In this document: positions 6,772-15,814 of the stretch, piece by piece
Layout: every line of letters begins with the position of its first letter
How positions within the stretch are numbered: the first letter of the stretch is position 1
Assembly: GCF_007859295.1 (NCBI RefSeq)
Contig: NZ_VOHB01000002.1
Location: 2,109,624 to 2,173,623 of the forward strand
From: Planococcus sp. CPCC 101016
GTDB taxonomy: Bacteria > Bacillota > Bacilli > Bacillales_A > Planococcaceae
Direction of reading: 5' to 3'
DNA: 64,000 nucleotides
Notes under the pieces: model-generated
Told to the model about the DNA's origin: nothing
The model's input: only the letters and a program-made list of their open reading frames with translations
The model's database searches: none
Translations under genes and position numbers: made by a program

Positions 6772-8525
6772 TACAGTTCGCCTCCCTGTTCGACGAGCGC
6801 TTCTAACTGCTGCAGCTCATACATATCATAATAGCGTCCTTTTTTCCTCATCAACTCTTCGTGCGAACCGATTTCTGCAATCGTGCCTTCGTCCATCACT
6901 AAAATTTGATGCGCATGCTGGATGGCACTCAACCGATGCGATGTAATGAGGGTAGTTTTTCCGGTTCGCGTCTTTTTCAGCGATTTCAGGATGGCTTCCT
7001 CGGTTTTGGCATCTACTGCAGATAGCGAATCATCCAAAATCAGCAGTTCAGGCTCTGTCATCAATGCACGAGCAATTGAAATCCGCTGCTTTTGCCCCCC
7101 TGATAATGACACACCCCGTTCTCCAACTACTGTGTCATAGCCTTCCGAAAAATTCTCGATGTCTTCGTGAATATACGCCAAGACAGCTGCTTCTTGGACG
7201 TCCTTCAAGCTAGCTTTTGGTCGTGCAAATGCAATATTACCGGAAATACTTGTGGAAAATAAGAAATGGTCTTGAGGAACATAGCCGATTGCCTGCCGCA
7301 AGCGCTGCTTTTTATAAGCATCGATGGAATATTTGCCAAACAGGATCGAACCTTCGTAATTATCGAATTCGCGCAGCAACAACCGAAGGATTGCAGATTT
7401 GCCGGAACCCGTCTTGCCGGCAATACCCAAAGTTTCCCCGCGTCTGACTGTAAAATGAACATCCCGCAGAGCAGCCCGTTCATCTCCTGGAAATTTGAAT
7501 TGCGTCAATGAAAAGACGAGATCACCAGAAGGAGCTTCATCGATGGCATCTTGCCGATCGTCAATATCGATCGGTTCTGCCAGCAATGCACGAATGCGGT
7601 CATAAGAAGCACGGCCCCGCTCCACAATATTAAAGAGCCAGCCGAACGCGAGCATCGGCCACACCAATAAGCCCAAGTATGCCGTAAACGCCACTAAATC
7701 GCCGATGGTCATATTGCCGTTCACCACAAAATAAGAACCGAAACTAATGGTCAAAAAATAGCAGATGCCGATAATGGCGGATATTGTCGGGTCAAACAAG
7801 GAGTCAACGCGCGCCACCCGGATGTTTTCATCTACGACATGCTGCGACAGCTTCCTAAAATCCTCAATATCCTGCTGCTCCTGGCCGAATGTCTTGATAA
7901 CTTTCATTCCGGAAATACTTTCCTGGGTTTTGTCATTCAATCCAGAGAAAGCTTGCTGTGCCCCATGAAATCGCTGGTGCATCAATTTCCCGTAATAATT
8001 GGTCATATAGGCCATTAAAGGCATTGGCAGCAAGACAATCAAAGTCAATTTCCAATCGATGGTGATGGCCATGGCTGCGATAACAAAGCCGCCTGTCGCA
8101 ATAGAATCTACTAAAGTCAGAACCCCTGCTCCGGCTGTTTGCTGTACCGCCTGCAGATCATTCGTGGCATGCGCCATCAAATCACCGACGCGCCGTTTTT
8201 GATAAAAAGCTGGGGACATTTGGGTAAAATGCTGAAACAGCCGTCCCCGCAGATTCCTCGCTAAAAGGATCGATGAACCGAAAATCAAAAGTCGCCATGC
8301 ATATCTAAGGACATACATCAACAAGGCGGCTGCAGCTAGAACCCCCAACCATTGCATCAGGTATTCCGTTGTCAATGTCCCTTGGCTGATTCGATCGACA
8401 ACAAAGCCTATGATCCGCGGGGGCAACACTCCGAGAAAGGCGACAATCATCAACAAGAAAATACCTAATGCATACTGCTTTTTCCGTTCTTTAAAAAACC
8501 AGCCCAACTCCCAAAATACCCTCAT
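6771..8525 (-). CDS. Heterodimeric ABC multidrug exporter, BmrC-like subunit
   Basis: A 584-residue half-transporter with an N-terminal six-helix membrane domain and a C-terminal ATPase: Walker A GKTGSGKSA, signature LSGGQ and Walker B 'LLILDDSLSAVDA'. The residue after the Walker B Asp is Asp instead of the catalytic Glu, marking the degenerate ATP site of heterodimeric exporters (YheI/BmrC, LmrC types). First gene of a two-gene operon; AAGGAGTAAGGTGGA precedes the ATG. That ribosome site overlaps the end of a 31-codon upstream frame. Acts in the plasma membrane; substrate unknown. Confidence 0.9.
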   Translation of the reverse strand: MRVFWELGWFFKERKKQYALGIFLLMIVAFLGVLPPRIIGFVVDRISQGTLTTEYLMQWLGVLAAAALLMYVLRYAWRLLIFGSSILLARNLRGRLFQHFTQMSPAFYQKRRVGDLMAHATNDLQAVQQTAGAGVLTLVDSIATGGFVIAAMAITIDWKLTLIVLLPMPLMAYMTNYYGKLMHQRFHGAQQAFSGLNDKTQESISGMKVIKTFGQEQQDIEDFRKLSQHVVDENIRVARVDSLFDPTISAIIGICYFLTISFGSYFVVNGNMTIGDLVAFTAYLGLLVWPMLAFGWLFNIVERGRASYDRIRALLAEPIDIDDRQDAIDEAPSGDLVFSLTQFKFPGDERAALRDVHFTVRRGETLGIAGKTGSGKSAILRLLLREFDNYEGSILFGKYSIDAYKKQRLRQAIGYVPQDHFLFSTSISGNIAFARPKASLKDVQEAAVLAYIHEDIENFSEGYDTVVGERGVSLSGGQKQRISIARALMTEPELLILDDSLSAVDAKTEEAILKSLKKTRTGKTTLITSHRLSAIQHAHQILVMDEGTIAEIGSHEELMRKKGRYYDMYELQQLEALVEQGGEL

Positions 8526-8811
8526 TCCACCTTACTCCTTGCTTTTTGTGTTTTTTTCGCTTAGTTCCCTATGCGTTGTGTACGTGCATATCCGGTAAGG
8601 AGTCTGCGATAAAATCAGGCACCCCATATTAATTTTTGCTTTAATGCTAAAGATGAAAAAAATCCTGCGGTTTAAAGATTCTCTTTATTTTAACAAAACT
8701 TGTAAACTATTGGAAAGAGAATATTTCGATTTCTAAAATAAATCAGACTAATGGCTGACATGTTTTTAGAATGGACTCTAATTGCCTCGTATAAACAGGT
8801 TAAAAAAAGAC
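8526..8811 (-). promoter_or_regulatory. Upstream region of the ABC exporter operon with a possible leader ORF
   Basis: No established gene here. A 31-codon frame on the minus strand (ATG 8627, stop 8532; begins MGCLILSQTPYRICTYTTHR) ends as ...AAG GAG TAA, so its stop lies in the ribosome site of the exporter gene, a layout that would allow translational coupling. Its own ribosome site is weak. B. subtilis bmrCD has a leader peptide (BmrB); no resemblance is claimed. A TAAAAT -10-like hexamer lies about 80 bases upstream of the frame. Confidence 0.3.
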
Positions 8812-8861
8812 AAAAAAATAAAAGCCAATTTTCCATAGGGGAAGAGGAAAATTGGCTTTTA
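8812..8861 (-). terminator. Terminator of argGH
   Basis: A 15-base arm (GGAAAATTGGCTTTT and its complement) forms a perfect stem with an 11-base loop, followed on the minus strand by ATTTTTTTG. Confidence 0.92.
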
Positions 8862-8911
8862 TCGACCGAAAGCGGGTACCAAGCGCTGACGGCTTTATAG
8901 AAGTGGACTCT

Positions 8912-10285
8912 TTACCCGATGAGTTGCTTGGCAAGTCCCAATTGATGATGTACTTGTTCAAAACCTGTGCCGCCCAGTGAGTTTCTTCGCTCTACTGCTG
9001 TCCGCGGCATCAACGTATTGTAGATATCTTCATCGATCAGTGGACTCGCTTCCTGTAAATCAGCGAGAGGTAAGTCTTTTAAAAAATAACCGCGTTGGAT
9101 GCACGTGAAAACCAGTTTCCCGGTAACGTCATGCGCTTCACGGAACGGCATGCCTTTAGCAGCCAGATAATCCGCCAATTCCGTAGCGTTCGAGAAATCA
9201 GAATGAACGGCTTTTTCCATGGAGTCTGTACGGACTGTCATGGTGCGAATCATGCCTTCGAAAATCGGCAATGAGCCCAACAAGGTATGAACTGTATCGA
9301 ACATGCCTTCTTTATCTTCCTGCATGTCTTTATTATAAGCCAGCGGCAGACCTTTGAGCGTAGTCAACAAACCGAATAGGTTGCCGTACACGCGTCCTGT
9401 CTTGCCGCGGATTAATTCGGCCATATCTGGATTTTTCTTCTGCGGCATAATGCTTGAGCCTGTCGAGAACGTGTCATCGAGTTCAATGAAACGGAACTCT
9501 TCACTTGACCACAGAATAATTTCTTCAGCAAAACGGGACATGTGCATCATCAATACCGAAGAATTGCTGAGGAATTCCAGGATAAAGTCCCGATCACTGA
9601 CAGCATCCAGGCTGTTTTGGTAAACGCCTGAAAAGCCGAGAAGCTCTGCCGATAATTCACGGTCAATCGGGAAAGTCGTACCCGACATTGCGCCCGCTCC
9701 AAGCGGAGAAACATCGATTCGCTTCAAGGATTCCGTTAATCGCTCTTTATCGCGCTGCAGCATCCAAAAATACGTCATCAGGTGATGGCCGAATGAAATC
9801 GGCTGAGCACGCTGAAGATGCGTATAGCCTGGCACAATGGTTTCCACATGCGTTTCTGCCTGTGACACGATGGCATCTTGAAAAGCTGTGATGGCTTCGA
9901 TAATTTCCTGTACACGGTTTTTTAAATAGAGGTGCATATCGGTTGCTACCTGGTCATTGCGGCTTCTTGCCGTATGCAATTTACCGCCGACAGGACCAAT
10001 TTCATCGATTAAATGTTTTTCCAAGTTTAAGTGGATGTCTTCGTTCGATACACTGAACTCCAAATCGCCGTCTTGCGCTTTCTGTTTCAGCGTCTCGAGA
10101 CCGGATAAAATAAGCTCCGCATCTTCATTAGAAAGAATCTGGCAGGCAGCCAGCATTTTCACATGCGCTGTGCTGCCTTCCAAATCCTCCATTACAAGCT
10201 TTTGATCATAGGAAATTGAAGCACCGAACTCATCGACCCACTGTTCGGCCGATTTTTGAAAACGGCCGCCCCACAGTTTGGTCAT
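8912..10285 (-). CDS. argH: Argininosuccinate lyase
   Basis: Last step of arginine synthesis: argininosuccinate to arginine and fumarate, in the cytoplasm. The 457 residues begin [10 protein letters not shown] and carry the fumarase/lyase signature [12 protein letters not shown] with the flexible catalytic-Ser loop, plus 'HTARSRNDQ' near the N-terminus. Length is typical. The ATG overlaps the stop of argG by four bases (ATGA), so the two are coupled. Confidence 0.96.
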   Translation of the reverse strand: MTKLWGGRFQKSAEQWVDEFGASISYDQKLVMEDLEGSTAHVKMLAACQILSNEDAELILSGLETLKQKAQDGDLEFSVSNEDIHLNLEKHLIDEIGPVGGKLHTARSRNDQVATDMHLYLKNRVQEIIEAITAFQDAIVSQAETHVETIVPGYTHLQRAQPISFGHHLMTYFWMLQRDKERLTESLKRIDVSPLGAGAMSGTTFPIDRELSAELLGFSGVYQNSLDAVSDRDFILEFLSNSSVLMMHMSRFAEEIILWSSEEFRFIELDDTFSTGSSIMPQKKNPDMAELIRGKTGRVYGNLFGLLTTLKGLPLAYNKDMQEDKEGMFDTVHTLLGSLPIFEGMIRTMTVRTDSMEKAVHSDFSNATELADYLAAKGMPFREAHDVTGKLVFTCIQRGYFLKDLPLADLQEASPLIDEDIYNTLMPRTAVERRNSLGGTGFEQVHHQLGLAKQLIG

Positions 10286-11514
10286 GCTTTCACCTTCTCT
10301 TTCAAGTCTTCAGGAACTGCAACTTCTTTCTTGTTGACCATTGCGTTGACGACTGTCGGAAGGCCCCATAGCTCGATAAAGCCGACTGCAGATTCATGGT
10401 TAAATGTATCATCTGTAGAATAAGTGGCCAATTGCTCGCTGTAAAGAGAGTTTGGTGACTTACGTCCTTCAATAATCGCATGTCCTTTAAACAATTTCAC
10501 ACGAACTGTCCCATTGACATAAGTTTGTGTTTCTTTAAGGAAAGCTTCCAATGCAACACGCAGTGGAGAGAACCATAAGCCTTCATAGATTAACTCAGTT
10601 AACTGCTTTTCGATGACCGGCTTGAAATGGGCCATTTCTTTTACCAACGTAATATCCTCAAGTTCTTTATGTGCAGCAATCAAAGTCATAGCAGCTGGAG
10701 CTTCATAGATTTCACGTGATTTGATGCCGACCAGTCTGTTTTCGATATGGTCGATTCTTCCTACACCGTGCTTGCCGGCAATTTCGTTCAATTCAAGAAT
10801 TAATTTAGAGAATGAATACGAAACACCATTCAATTGAGTCGGAACACCGTTGACAAATTCGATTTCGACGATATCTGCCGTGTCGGGTGCGTCTTCCAAG
10901 GAAGAAGTAATGTCATAAGCTTCTTCTGGCGGCGTAGCCCATGGGTTTTCCAGAACGCCACATTCGTTGGCACGTCCCCAAAGATTTTGATCGATGGAGA
11001 ACGGGCTATCCAAATTGACAGGGATTGGAATATTGTGTTCTTTCGCATAAGCGATTTCCTCATCACGAGACCATGCCCAAGCACGAACAGGCGCCACCAC
11101 TTCAAGGTTTGGATTCAAGGATTTGATGGAAACTTCGAAACGCACTTGATCGTTCCCTTTTCCTGTGCAGCCATGCGCTACAGCAGTAGAACCGGTAGCT
11201 TCTGCAATTTCAACTAATTTTTTTGAGATCAATGGGCGAGACAGTGCAGAAACCAATGGATATTTGCCTTCGTATAAAGTATGCGCCTGTAATGAAATTA
11301 ATGCATATTCATCCGCGAATTCGTCTCTTGCATCGATCATATAGCTTTCAACCGCTCCTACTTGAAGCGCTTTTTGTTTTATAAAGTCTAAATCTTTACC
11401 TTCCCCGATATCCAGGCATACTGCGACGACGTCGTAGCCTTGTCCTTTCAGCCACGGAATGGCCACCGATGTATCTAATCCACCTGAGTATGCGAGTACA
11501 ATCTTTTTATTCAA
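10282..11514 (-). CDS. argG: Argininosuccinate synthase
   Basis: Joins citrulline and aspartate, using ATP, to give argininosuccinate. The 410 residues start with the PP-loop ATP site ([13 protein letters not shown]). The frame is open 20 codons further upstream, but that stretch is leader. TTG 11514 gives the family start '[12 protein letters not shown]' and has GGAGG 8 bases before it. First gene of argGH; a sigma-A-like promoter and ARG-box-like sites lie directly upstream. Confidence 0.95.
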   Translation of the reverse strand: MNKKIVLAYSGGLDTSVAIPWLKGQGYDVVAVCLDIGEGKDLDFIKQKALQVGAVESYMIDARDEFADEYALISLQAHTLYEGKYPLVSALSRPLISKKLVEIAEATGSTAVAHGCTGKGNDQVRFEVSIKSLNPNLEVVAPVRAWAWSRDEEIAYAKEHNIPIPVNLDSPFSIDQNLWGRANECGVLENPWATPPEEAYDITSSLEDAPDTADIVEIEFVNGVPTQLNGVSYSFSKLILELNEIAGKHGVGRIDHIENRLVGIKSREIYEAPAAMTLIAAHKELEDITLVKEMAHFKPVIEKQLTELIYEGLWFSPLRVALEAFLKETQTYVNGTVRVKLFKGHAIIEGRKSPNSLYSEQLATYSTDDTFNHESAVGFIELWGLPTVVNAMVNKKEVAVPEDLKEKVKA

Positions 11515-11526
11515 TATGAAAACCTC

Positions 11527-11593
11527 CAATGTATTTTTATGCAATGTTTGAAATGAATATACACATCTTATCATGGATTTTTATCGAGTGCAA
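11527..11593 (-). promoter_or_regulatory. argG promoter with ARG-box-like operator
   Basis: On the minus strand TTGCAC (11593-11588) and TAAGAT (11570-11565) are 17 bases apart, a good sigma-A promoter. Downstream at 11527-11546 lies TTGCATAAAAATACATTG, close to the ARG box bound by ArgR/AhrC (CATGAATAAAAATTCAAG type). A second half-site, TGTATATTCAT, sits at 11553-11563. Repression by arginine-bound ArgR (gene at 43525-43974) is inferred. Confidence 0.65.
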
Positions 11594-11618
11594 GAGATAC
11601 AATCAGAAATTTTTCACG

Positions 11619-11652
11619 AAAAAAAGCAGCCGCAGCCGCTTTTGTTTTTCTT
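11619..11652 (-). terminator. Terminator of the DUF3221 lipoprotein gene
   Basis: On the minus strand AAAAGCGGC-TGCG-GCTGCTTTT forms a 9-pair stem (one G-U) followed by TTTC. Confidence 0.8.
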
Positions 11653-12212
11653 TACTCACTTGGCTCTCCGCCAATTGTATACTCGTGTGTATCCAGATCG
11701 ATGCGAACTTCTGACATTTCTCCTGTTTCCATATTGCTGAACAAGAAACCAATCTCATTATCGCGTACGATCGGCTGTCCCATCATAATCAATTGCGACA
11801 GCTGTTCTTTGTTAATAAAAGCTTCAAGCGCTTCTGATTGAGCAACAGAATCTTCATCAGTCAGGATGGTGATCGTTTCCGCTTCGCCTTGCATTGGAAA
11901 AGATTCCGCTAACGGTCCTTGATAATCCATGCTGACTTTCATCCCTGTTCGAATATCACGAACTACGCCTTCAGTCGTTTTAGCACCATCACTAAACTGC
12001 ACTTTAACGTCTTCTGGAATGGTAAAGTAAATATTATTCACCAGGATGTCTTCTCCGCTGACTTGCGTTATAAATCCTTCTTCAGTCATGCTTTTCTGTT
12101 CAACTGCCATTTCTGCTTTATCTTCTTCTCCGGTTTCAGCCGGATCGGTTTCTTCATTAGAACATGCTGCAAGCAGCAGGACACTGGCTAAACATAAACC
12201 CCATTTTTTCAA
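11652..12212 (-). CDS. DUF3221-type lipoprotein
   Basis: A 186-residue secreted lipoprotein: signal peptide with lipobox 'LLLAACSN' (C17), an acidic Glu/Asp-rich linker (about 18-42), then a small beta domain (GFITQVSGEDILVNN... VQFSDGAKTT...) like the OB-like DUF3221 fold of Bacillus lipoproteins. The C-terminal part after about residue 125 is not recognised. It stands alone between argG and the MBL gene. The function is unknown. Confidence 0.7.
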   Translation of the reverse strand: MKKWGLCLASVLLLAACSNEETDPAETGEEDKAEMAVEQKSMTEEGFITQVSGEDILVNNIYFTIPEDVKVQFSDGAKTTEGVVRDIRTGMKVSMDYQGPLAESFPMQGEAETITILTDEDSVAQSEALEAFINKEQLSQLIMMGQPIVRDNEIGFLFSNMETGEMSEVRIDLDTHEYTIGGEPSE

Positions 12213-12310
12213 AGCTACCCAATCCTTTTCCTGTAGATTCGTGGTGTGTAAATTGATAATGACCTAATTTTAACTGTTGTACGGAATAGTTGCAATTATC
12301 AGCTATGACT

Positions 12311-13258
12311 TCAACTCTTACTATAGTAGAAGATGCCGTCGTCGCCCATACGTTCTATAATCAGGCCATCTTCCAGCAGATAGTCGATTTGTCCGATTGT
12401 TTCCGATAAAGTGAGTCCAAGTTCTTTTTCGTAGGCATGAGAAAATAATTTTGTTGTCAGCCCATAAACTGTACACTGTTCTTCTCCTATCATTCCAAGC
12501 GCCTTCATGGCACGCTGATGCTGTTTTGTCAGCCGGGCTGTAATTAATTCGTCGACGTTTCGGACTTCTTCTCCATGTCCACTGTAAATCACATCTACTG
12601 GCATCTTCAATAAACGGCTGAGAGAAGCATTGTATTGCAGCAATGATTTTGGCCGTCCTTGAGCCGGGTCCAGCGGTGGTTCAATCAATGGATTGGATGA
12701 CACTTTGGCAATGACATGGTCTCCGCCAATCATTTCGTGCGTTTCTTTGTTCCAGAAGGATAAGTGGCTCTGTGCGTGTCCGAGCGTTTCGAGCACTTCC
12801 CATTCTGGATGGCCCGGCAATGTATCGCCTTCATTGATAGACATGTCCAAAGGTCGGCTCCCCATCAGATTTAAGGGCCGCTTCATTTTTTTGACCCAAA
12901 ACTTCAAATCACCTGGAACTCCTTCTTCCTTCAAACGCTCCAGATAAAAGGCGTCATGGTAATCGAAGAAATTTTGATCACGGCGAAGCCAAAGATCGTT
13001 GTATGGATGTCCATATAATCTAGCGTTTTCAAATCCGTCTACCCACCCGGCATGATCAGGGTGGTGATGCGTCAAGACGACTTGTTCCACATCTCCCGGT
13101 TCTGCACCGAACTCTTTGAGCCCGGCTTTAATGGCCAACCAAGCTTCAGAAGTTTTAGGTCCTGCATCGATCAAGGTCAGCATATCGCCTTTTAATAGAT
13201 AAGAATTGACGTCTCCTACAGCAAAAGGTGTCGGTATAATAATCTTATGTAAAGTCAA
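12311..13258 (-). CDS. MBL-fold metallo-hydrolase (YqjP-like)
   Basis: A 315-residue metallo-beta-lactamase-fold hydrolase with the metal motif T-H-H-H-P-D-H-A-G (residues about 64-72), the later His in 'LGHAQSHLSF' and the Asp/His of 'MIGGDHVI'. The C-terminal 80 residues resemble a winged-helix cap. B. subtilis yqjP sits beside proI in the same way. The substrate is unknown. It is divergent from the T-box-controlled proC. Confidence 0.85.
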   Translation of the reverse strand: MTLHKIIIPTPFAVGDVNSYLLKGDMLTLIDAGPKTSEAWLAIKAGLKEFGAEPGDVEQVVLTHHHPDHAGWVDGFENARLYGHPYNDLWLRRDQNFFDYHDAFYLERLKEEGVPGDLKFWVKKMKRPLNLMGSRPLDMSINEGDTLPGHPEWEVLETLGHAQSHLSFWNKETHEMIGGDHVIAKVSSNPLIEPPLDPAQGRPKSLLQYNASLSRLLKMPVDVIYSGHGEEVRNVDELITARLTKQHQRAMKALGMIGEEQCTVYGLTTKLFSHAYEKELGLTLSETIGQIDYLLEDGLIIERMGDDGIFYYSKS

Positions 13259-13336
13259 TCAAGCCATCTCCTTTAAATGAATCACTATTCATCTATCATA
13301 CATGGAAAATCCAACGCCGTCACTCCTTTGAAGAGT

Positions 13337-13366
13337 TTGACAAAAGACTGGTCTTTCGTCTATAAT
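13337..13366 (+). promoter_or_regulatory. Promoter of the T-box/proC transcript
   Basis: TTGACA (13337-13342) and TATAAT (13361-13366) are perfect consensus hexamers 18 bases apart, about 12 bases before the start of the T-box stem I. Confidence 0.9.
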
Positions 13367-13375
13367 TCACTAACA

Positions 13376-13612
13376 TATGTGAGCGAAGATAAAGACCAGT
13401 ACACAACGTGATGGCGTAAAGAGAGTGCAGCTTAAGCTGAAATGCGCACCCCCTCTCCTTTGTGGAACCTCCTTTTGAGCTGCCGTGAAAACACGGCCGT
13501 TAGTCCGCGTTATGGACATCGAGTGGTGTCTTTATGGCAAACTTAGGTGGTACCGCGGAAACAAAGCGTTTTCGTCCTTGTATAAACAGGGATGATTGCG
13601 CTTTTTATTTTG
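13376..13612 (+). ncRNA. T-box leader, proline-specific, upstream of proC
   Basis: A riboswitch that senses uncharged tRNA and permits read-through into proC. The T-box core AGGTGGTACCGCGG is at 13545-13558; its TGGT bulge would pair with an ACCA tRNA end. In stem I, AGTA (13398-13401) lies beside CACAA, which pairs with TTGTG (13460-13464). The opposite strand of that loop reads GAACCT, giving the specifier CCT (13468-13470), a proline codon. A competing terminator (AAAGCG ... CGCTTTTT) spans about 13563-13607. The specifier agrees with the gene controlled. Confidence 0.93.
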
Positions 13613-13631
13613 AGGAAAGAGAGTGATACGA

Positions 13632-14435
13632 ATGAAAATTGTCTGTGTAGGAGCCGGATCTATGGCGGAGTCCATGATCCATGGCTGGATCAACAAACGT
13701 ATTATGAAACCGGAAGAAATTTCAGTGATGAACAAATCGGACCAGGATCGCTTGGAATTCTTAAGTGATGAATACGGCGTCAATATTGTCTGCCAGGAAA
13801 AAACGGAACTGAAAGATGCTAATTTCATCTTGCTGGCGATGAAGCCTAAAGATGTGGAAGCTGCGCTCAGCGGCATAAAAGATAAGCTGACTGGCAACAC
13901 TGTCATCGTTTCAGTTGCTGCAGGCGTTTCGATTGAAACCATCCAGAAGCATGTTGGGAATTTCCCGGTAGCCCGTGCGATGCCTAATACATCTGCCAAA
14001 ATTGGCAAGTCGGCCACTGGAGTGGCATGGAGTAAGCATGTGTCGAAAGAGCAGCAGCATGAATTGCGGAATCTCTTATCTTCAATAGGCAGCGTAACAG
14101 TGGTGGAAGAAGATCAATTGCATGCTGTAACCGGTGTGGCAGGCAGTGGTCCGGCTTATATTTATTATTTCGCAGAAGCGATGACTGAAGCAGCCGTAGC
14201 GAATGGCCTGTCAAATGCTGATGCCAAAAAACTTGTTCGCCAAACTTTTGCGGGAGCAGCTGAAATGCTGCAACAGGAAGATTTTGCTGAATTGCGCGTA
14301 AAAGTGACAAGCCCAAATGGCACTACTGCGGCTGGCCTTAATTCTTTGGAAGAAAACCACTTCAAGGAAATTGTCGGCGAGTGTGTAACGAAAGCTTCGG
14401 AGCGTTCAAAAGAGCTTGGAAAAGAATTTAAGTAA
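13632..14435 (+). CDS. proC: Pyrroline-5-carboxylate reductase
   Basis: Final step of proline synthesis: pyrroline-5-carboxylate + NAD(P)H to proline. The 267 residues start with a Rossmann nucleotide motif (KIVCVGAGSMAESM) and contain the family signature region 'VTGVAGSGPAYIYYFAEAM' and 'TSPNGTTAAGL'. A GTG nine bases upstream is in frame, but ATG 13632 gives the usual start and spacing. Expression should depend on uncharged tRNA-Pro through the T-box. Confidence 0.96.
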   Translation: MKIVCVGAGSMAESMIHGWINKRIMKPEEISVMNKSDQDRLEFLSDEYGVNIVCQEKTELKDANFILLAMKPKDVEAALSGIKDKLTGNTVIVSVAAGVSIETIQKHVGNFPVARAMPNTSAKIGKSATGVAWSKHVSKEQQHELRNLLSSIGSVTVVEEDQLHAVTGVAGSGPAYIYYFAEAMTEAAVANGLSNADAKKLVRQTFAGAAEMLQQEDFAELRVKVTSPNGTTAAGLNSLEENHFKEIVGECVTKASERSKELGKEFK

Positions 14436-14482
14436 ATTCTTCTGTATACTTGGTAGTTGTATACAAATGAGGAGGCTGACTT

Positions 14483-15499
14483 ATGGTGAAATTGTTCGAA
14501 CCCTATGCAATTAAGGAAACTACTTTTAAAAATCGCATTGTCATGGCACCGATGTGCATGTATCAAAGCGATCAAGAAGATGGCCAAGTAACTGATTGGC
14601 ACCGTGTCCATTATCCAACACGTGCAGTTGGAGGCGTCGGCCTTATTATTACAGAAGCGACGGCTGTTCAGCCGCAAGGGCGCATCTCGGCAAGAGATCT
14701 GGGCATTTGGAGTGACCTACATATTGAAGGTCAAGCGGAAATTGTCCGACTTATGAAACAAAACGGTGCCAAAACTGGCATTCAGCTAGCTCACGCCGGC
14801 AGAAAAGCGACCGTTGAAGGCGAGATCCATTCAGCAAGTGCCATCGCCTTTGATGACAGCTACCAAACGCCTAAAGAAATGTCTCTAGAAGATATCAAAG
14901 AAACAATCGAAGCTTTCAAAAAAGGAGCAGTCCGTGCGAAAGAAGCAGGGTTTGATGTGATCGAGATTCATGCAGCGCATGGCTATTTGATCAACCAATT
15001 TCTGTCTCCGTTAACTAATAGACGAGCTGATGAGTATGGAGGAAATGCAGAAAACCGTTACCGAATCTTGCGGCAGGTCATCGATGCAGTCAATGAAGTA
15101 TGGGATGGTCCGCTTTTTGTGCGAATTTCTGCGCATGACTACAGTGAAGGCGGCATGACTCCGGAACAATACGTGGAAATGTGCCAGTGGATGAAACAGC
15201 AAGGCGTTGATTTGATCGACGTCAGCTCCGGTGCTGTCGTGCCTGCGAAAATCTCTGTATTCCCTGGCTACCAAGTACCGTTTGCCGAACTTATTAAAGC
15301 GCGTACACCGATTGCGACAGGAGCAGTCGGTTTAATCACAAGCCCTCTGCAGGCAGAGGAAATCCTTCAAAACGACCGTGCAGATATGGTCTTCCTGGCC
15401 CGCGAGCTGCTTCGAGACCCTTACTGGGCATACACAGCGGCAAAAGAACTGAACGCTGAAATCACGGCTCCAGTGCCTTATAAACGCGGGTGGATATAA
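14483..15499 (+). CDS. namA: NADPH dehydrogenase NamA (Old Yellow Enzyme family)
   Basis: FMN-dependent ene-reductase for electrophilic or xenobiotic enones, like B. subtilis YqjM. The 338 residues carry the YqjM-type Cys (C25 in APMCMYQ), the substrate-binding 'HAAHGYL' pair of His, and '[13 protein letters not shown]'. The start has GAGGAGG 8 bases upstream. It follows proC as in the yqj region of Bacillus. The downstream 150 bases hold the antisense RNA described next. Confidence 0.93.
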   Translation: MVKLFEPYAIKETTFKNRIVMAPMCMYQSDQEDGQVTDWHRVHYPTRAVGGVGLIITEATAVQPQGRISARDLGIWSDLHIEGQAEIVRLMKQNGAKTGIQLAHAGRKATVEGEIHSASAIAFDDSYQTPKEMSLEDIKETIEAFKKGAVRAKEAGFDVIEIHAAHGYLINQFLSPLTNRRADEYGGNAENRYRILRQVIDAVNEVWDGPLFVRISAHDYSEGGMTPEQYVEMCQWMKQQGVDLIDVSSGAVVPAKISVFPGYQVPFAELIKARTPIATGAVGLITSPLQAEEILQNDRADMVFLARELLRDPYWAYTAAKELNAEITAPVPYKRGWI

Positions 15500-15504
15500 G
15501 GCGG

Positions 15505-15532
15505 TTGCAAAATACTTCAGATTTAGTATACT
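15505..15532 (+). promoter_or_regulatory. Promoter of the putative antitoxin RNA
   Basis: TTGCAA (15505-15510) and TATACT (15527-15532), 16 bases apart, just downstream of namA. Transcription would begin near 15539. Confidence 0.55.
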
Positions 15533-15538
15533 AAAGGT

Positions 15539-15662
15539 AACGTAAAAAAACCGAATGCGTGAGCATTCGGCCAGCTGTATGCCGCCACGAGAGCGGTTGG
15601 CTGGAATATAGGCTTAAAAAATAACCGTCATTCCACGCCACATGGGACGGTTATTTTTTTTT
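15539..15662 (+). ncRNA. Putative antisense antitoxin RNA (type I toxin-antitoxin)
   Basis: A predicted RNA of about 120 nt, from the promoter at 15505-15532 to a strong terminator: AATAACCGTC (15620-15629) pairs with GACGGTTATT (15646-15655), followed by T7. It would be fully complementary to the 3' untranslated region of the small toxin mRNA on the other strand. Internal hairpins are CCGAATG/CATTCGG (15551-15569) and CCAGC..GCTGG (15571-15604). The 3'-overlap layout is that of TxpA/RatA and BsrG/SR4 in B. subtilis. There is no coding frame of note in it. Existence is inferred from the paired promoter and terminator. Confidence 0.6.
15543..15570 (-). terminator. Terminator of the putative toxin mRNA
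   Basis: On the minus strand CCGAATG-CTCAC-CATTCGG (a 7-pair stem with a 5-base loop) is followed by TTTTTTT. It gives the toxin mRNA a 3' untranslated region of about 105 nt. Confidence 0.8.
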
Positions 15663-15758
15663 GTTGACGACCAAAATCATGGAAACGACAAGTGTCAAAG
15701 CGCTGATCGTTAACCCGATACTCGTAAAAACGAGACCGAATGATTCTGCAATGGTCAT
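15651..15758 (-). CDS. Putative holin-like type I toxin, 35 aa, SOS-controlled
   Basis: A 35-residue frame: a short polar start (MTIAESFGLVF), a continuous membrane segment (about 9-31) and a basic end (NKKK). This is the pattern of the 'putative holin-like toxin' family and related type I toxins that depolarise the membrane. AAAGGGGGTGG is an unusually strong ribosome site 5 bases before ATG 15758, and it is partly tied up by CCCC/GGGG (15767-15770 with 15777-15780). A LexA box and TAAAAT lie upstream; an antisense RNA covers the 3' end. The stop codon lies in the T-run of the antisense terminator. Toxicity is inferred from form and context. Confidence 0.6.
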   Translation of the reverse strand: MTIAESFGLVFTSIGLTISALTLVVSMILVVNKKK

Positions 15759-15814
15759 GTTACCACCCCCTTTCCTGGGGAATGGCCAAACCGCCCTCAT
15801 ACAGCTGTACCTTT

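Noticed and set aside
13541..13610. tRNA-like element near proC
   Set aside because: The GGTGGTACCGCGGA stretch is the conserved T-box motif, not a tRNA; no cloverleaf is present.
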